Shown piece by piece: positions 32,198 to 32,866 of a stretch of DNA of 32,866 bases. A model generated the notes under the pieces. The model was not told the origin of the DNA and did no database searches. It worked only from the letters and a program-made list of their open reading frames with translations. Origin of the DNA: Myxococcales bacterium (GTDB lineage: Bacteria > Myxococcota_A > Polyangia > Polyangiales > Polyangiaceae); contig JAUVCD010000009.1 in assembly GCA_030590865.1 (NCBI GenBank), forward strand, positions 1 to 32,866, read 5' to 3'. A program made the position numbers and the translations under genes. Positions within the stretch are counted from its first letter, which is position 1. Each line of letters opens with the position of its first letter.

Positions 32198-32250
32198 CCG
32201 AGAATCGAGCACCGAGAATCGAGAGCTCGGAAGCGTGAGGGAAGTGGGGG

Positions 32251-32313
32251 CGCTCGGGGGCTCGAGCGCGTGGGGGAAGCGGGGGCGAGCTGGAGAGCTC
32301 AGAGCCCCGAGCG
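32251..32313 (-). terminator. Inverted repeat beyond the His/Pro-rich gene
   Basis: CGCTCGGGGGCTC (32251-32263) pairs with GAGCCCCGAGCG (32302-32313) apart from one bulged G, over 38 bases. It starts 12 bases after the stop of the minus-strand gene at 32325 and may end its transcript. Confidence 0.4.
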
Positions 32314-32324
32314 CCTGTCGCCGA

Positions 32325-32866
32325 TCACTCCAGCAAATGGAGGATGAGTGCCACCGCCAGGAAGCCGACGACCATCAGGGCGAGGGCACCCACGGTGAGC
32401 GCTACCGCAGTGGAGATGCCACGATCCATCGGTGGTGGCGACAGCGAGTCGTGGGCCACGTAGTCCGGTTGCGGGGGCGGATAAGCATCCGAGGGCGCAT
32501 TGGCCTGCAGTTGTTGGGGCGCGATGTACGGTAGGGGCTGTGAGATGGCCTGAGGTTGAGGCGCCACCAGGGCGCCCATGTGCGCCAGGTCCGGTTCGGT
32601 CGTGCTGTCTGGGAGCAATCCGTGGGGGGCCTCGGCGGGTTGGTTCGTCGCGTCTAGGCTCGCGTCTCGTACCGTCGCCGGTATGCGGTCAGTAGTCTCG
32701 GCATGCGGGTGCCCATGCGGGTGCCCATGCGGGTGCCCATGCGGGTGCCCAGCGTTCTGCTCAGGTGCCGGGGCGCCTGCTTGGAGCGCGGCGATGTTCG
32801 GTCTCTTCAGCAGCACCGTCTGGGCTTCGCTGGATGGGGACGGTTCGTCGATTAACGGGTAAGCCC
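32325..32866 (-). CDS. His/Pro-rich tail-anchored membrane protein (5' end outside window)
   Basis: The minus-strand frame is open to the window edge; reading in from the edge it gives AYPLIDEPSPSSEAQTVLLK and no stop, so the GTG at 32816 is probably not the start. The visible 180 residues are a disordered Pro/Ala/Gln-rich chain with four HPHG repeats and end in one 25-residue hydrophobic helix (GISTAVALTVGALALMVVGF...) with only a few residues after it, a tail-anchor layout. His-rich repeats could bind metals such as Zn, Ni or Cu; this is inference. Function unknown. Confidence 0.65.
   Translation of the reverse strand, partial: AYPLIDEPSPSSEAQTVLLKRPNIAALQAGAPAPEQNAGHPHGHPHGHPHGHPHAETTDRIPATVRDASLDATNQPAEAPHGLLPDSTTEPDLAHMGALVAPQPQAISQPLPYIAPQQLQANAPSDAYPPPQPDYVAHDSLSPPPMDRGISTAVALTVGALALMVVGFLAVALILHLLE
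32702..32749 (-). repeat. Four perfect 12-bp repeats coding HPHG
   Basis: CATGCGGGTGCC occurs four times in a row without change (32702-32713, -32725, -32737, -32749). Identity at the DNA level, including third positions, points to recent expansion by slippage; each unit adds four residues in frame. Confidence 0.9.

Larger units (their letters stand above)
32097..32324. other. Repeat-rich intergenic region
   Basis: 228 bp without a credible gene: half of the nested palindrome, three perfect 9-bp tandem units, two copies of a CCGAGAATCGAG motif, and a long inverted repeat next to the stop of the minus-strand gene. The purine-rich GGGGG-containing part resembles positions 831-872. Confidence 0.55.

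Overview
The window is GC-rich, gene-dense bacterial DNA, most likely from a Myxococcota, probably of the Polyangia type. The reasons are a TIGR04563-like small protein, many lipoproteins with SUMF1 (FGE-sulfatase) folds, a eukaryote-like Ser/Thr pseudokinase with a PEGA tail, a histone H1-like protein, histidine kinases without adjacent regulators, and ribosomal proteins carrying low-complexity extensions. The assignment is inferred from family content only; no 16S or marker search was possible.

Layout. 1-12.6 kb is an accessory region of envelope and signalling genes: the tail of an unknown gene, a four-helix-bundle protein, a SUMF1-type lipoprotein, then a minus-strand cluster (TIGR04563-like protein, alpha/beta hydrolase, secreted kinase-like protein, degenerate histidine kinase). 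A beta-rich lipoprotein, a Pro-rich lipoprotein coupled to a PEGA pseudokinase, a histone-like DNA-binding protein, a BNR/sialidase-like lipoprotein and a second SUMF1 lipoprotein follow. 12.6-24.4 kb is the ribosomal protein region: rplV-rpsC-rplP-rpmC-rpsQ-rplN-rplX-rplE-rpsN-rpsH-rplF-rplR-rpsE-rpmD-rplO-secY, then, behind a strong internal promoter, infA-rpmJ-rpsM-rpsK-rpsD-rpoA-rplQ. The S10-operon genes that normally precede rplV (rpsJ, rplC, rplD, rplW, rplB, rpsS) are not upstream, and adk and map are missing between secY and infA. 24.4-32.9 kb is again accessory: a repeat-protein/TPR membrane protein with acylphosphatase, a third SUMF1 lipoprotein, two tandem histidine kinases, two small unknown genes, a repeat-rich 230-bp stretch, and a His-Pro-rich tail-anchored protein running off the window end.

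How genes relate. The ribosomal genes form long co-oriented units with overlapping start and stop codons (rpmC/rpsQ, rplN/rplX, rpsH/rplF, rpsE/rpmD). The accessory genes are mostly exported or membrane proteins. Three SUMF1-fold lipoproteins lie on both sides of the ribosomal region; two of them share an additional C-terminal domain, and none keeps the cysteine pair of formylglycine-generating enzymes in a by-eye alignment. Three protein-kinase or histidine-kinase-like proteins have lost expected catalytic residues.

The most unusual non-coding signals are a perfect 20-bp inverted repeat with outward-facing start codons (586-703), a long hairpin with two competing left arms upstream of the first SUMF1 gene (759-865), a two-turn-spaced direct repeat before the TIGR04563-like gene (5284-5315), and a structured leader before rplV. 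I did not find CRISPR arrays, tRNA or rRNA genes, transposases or phage genes.
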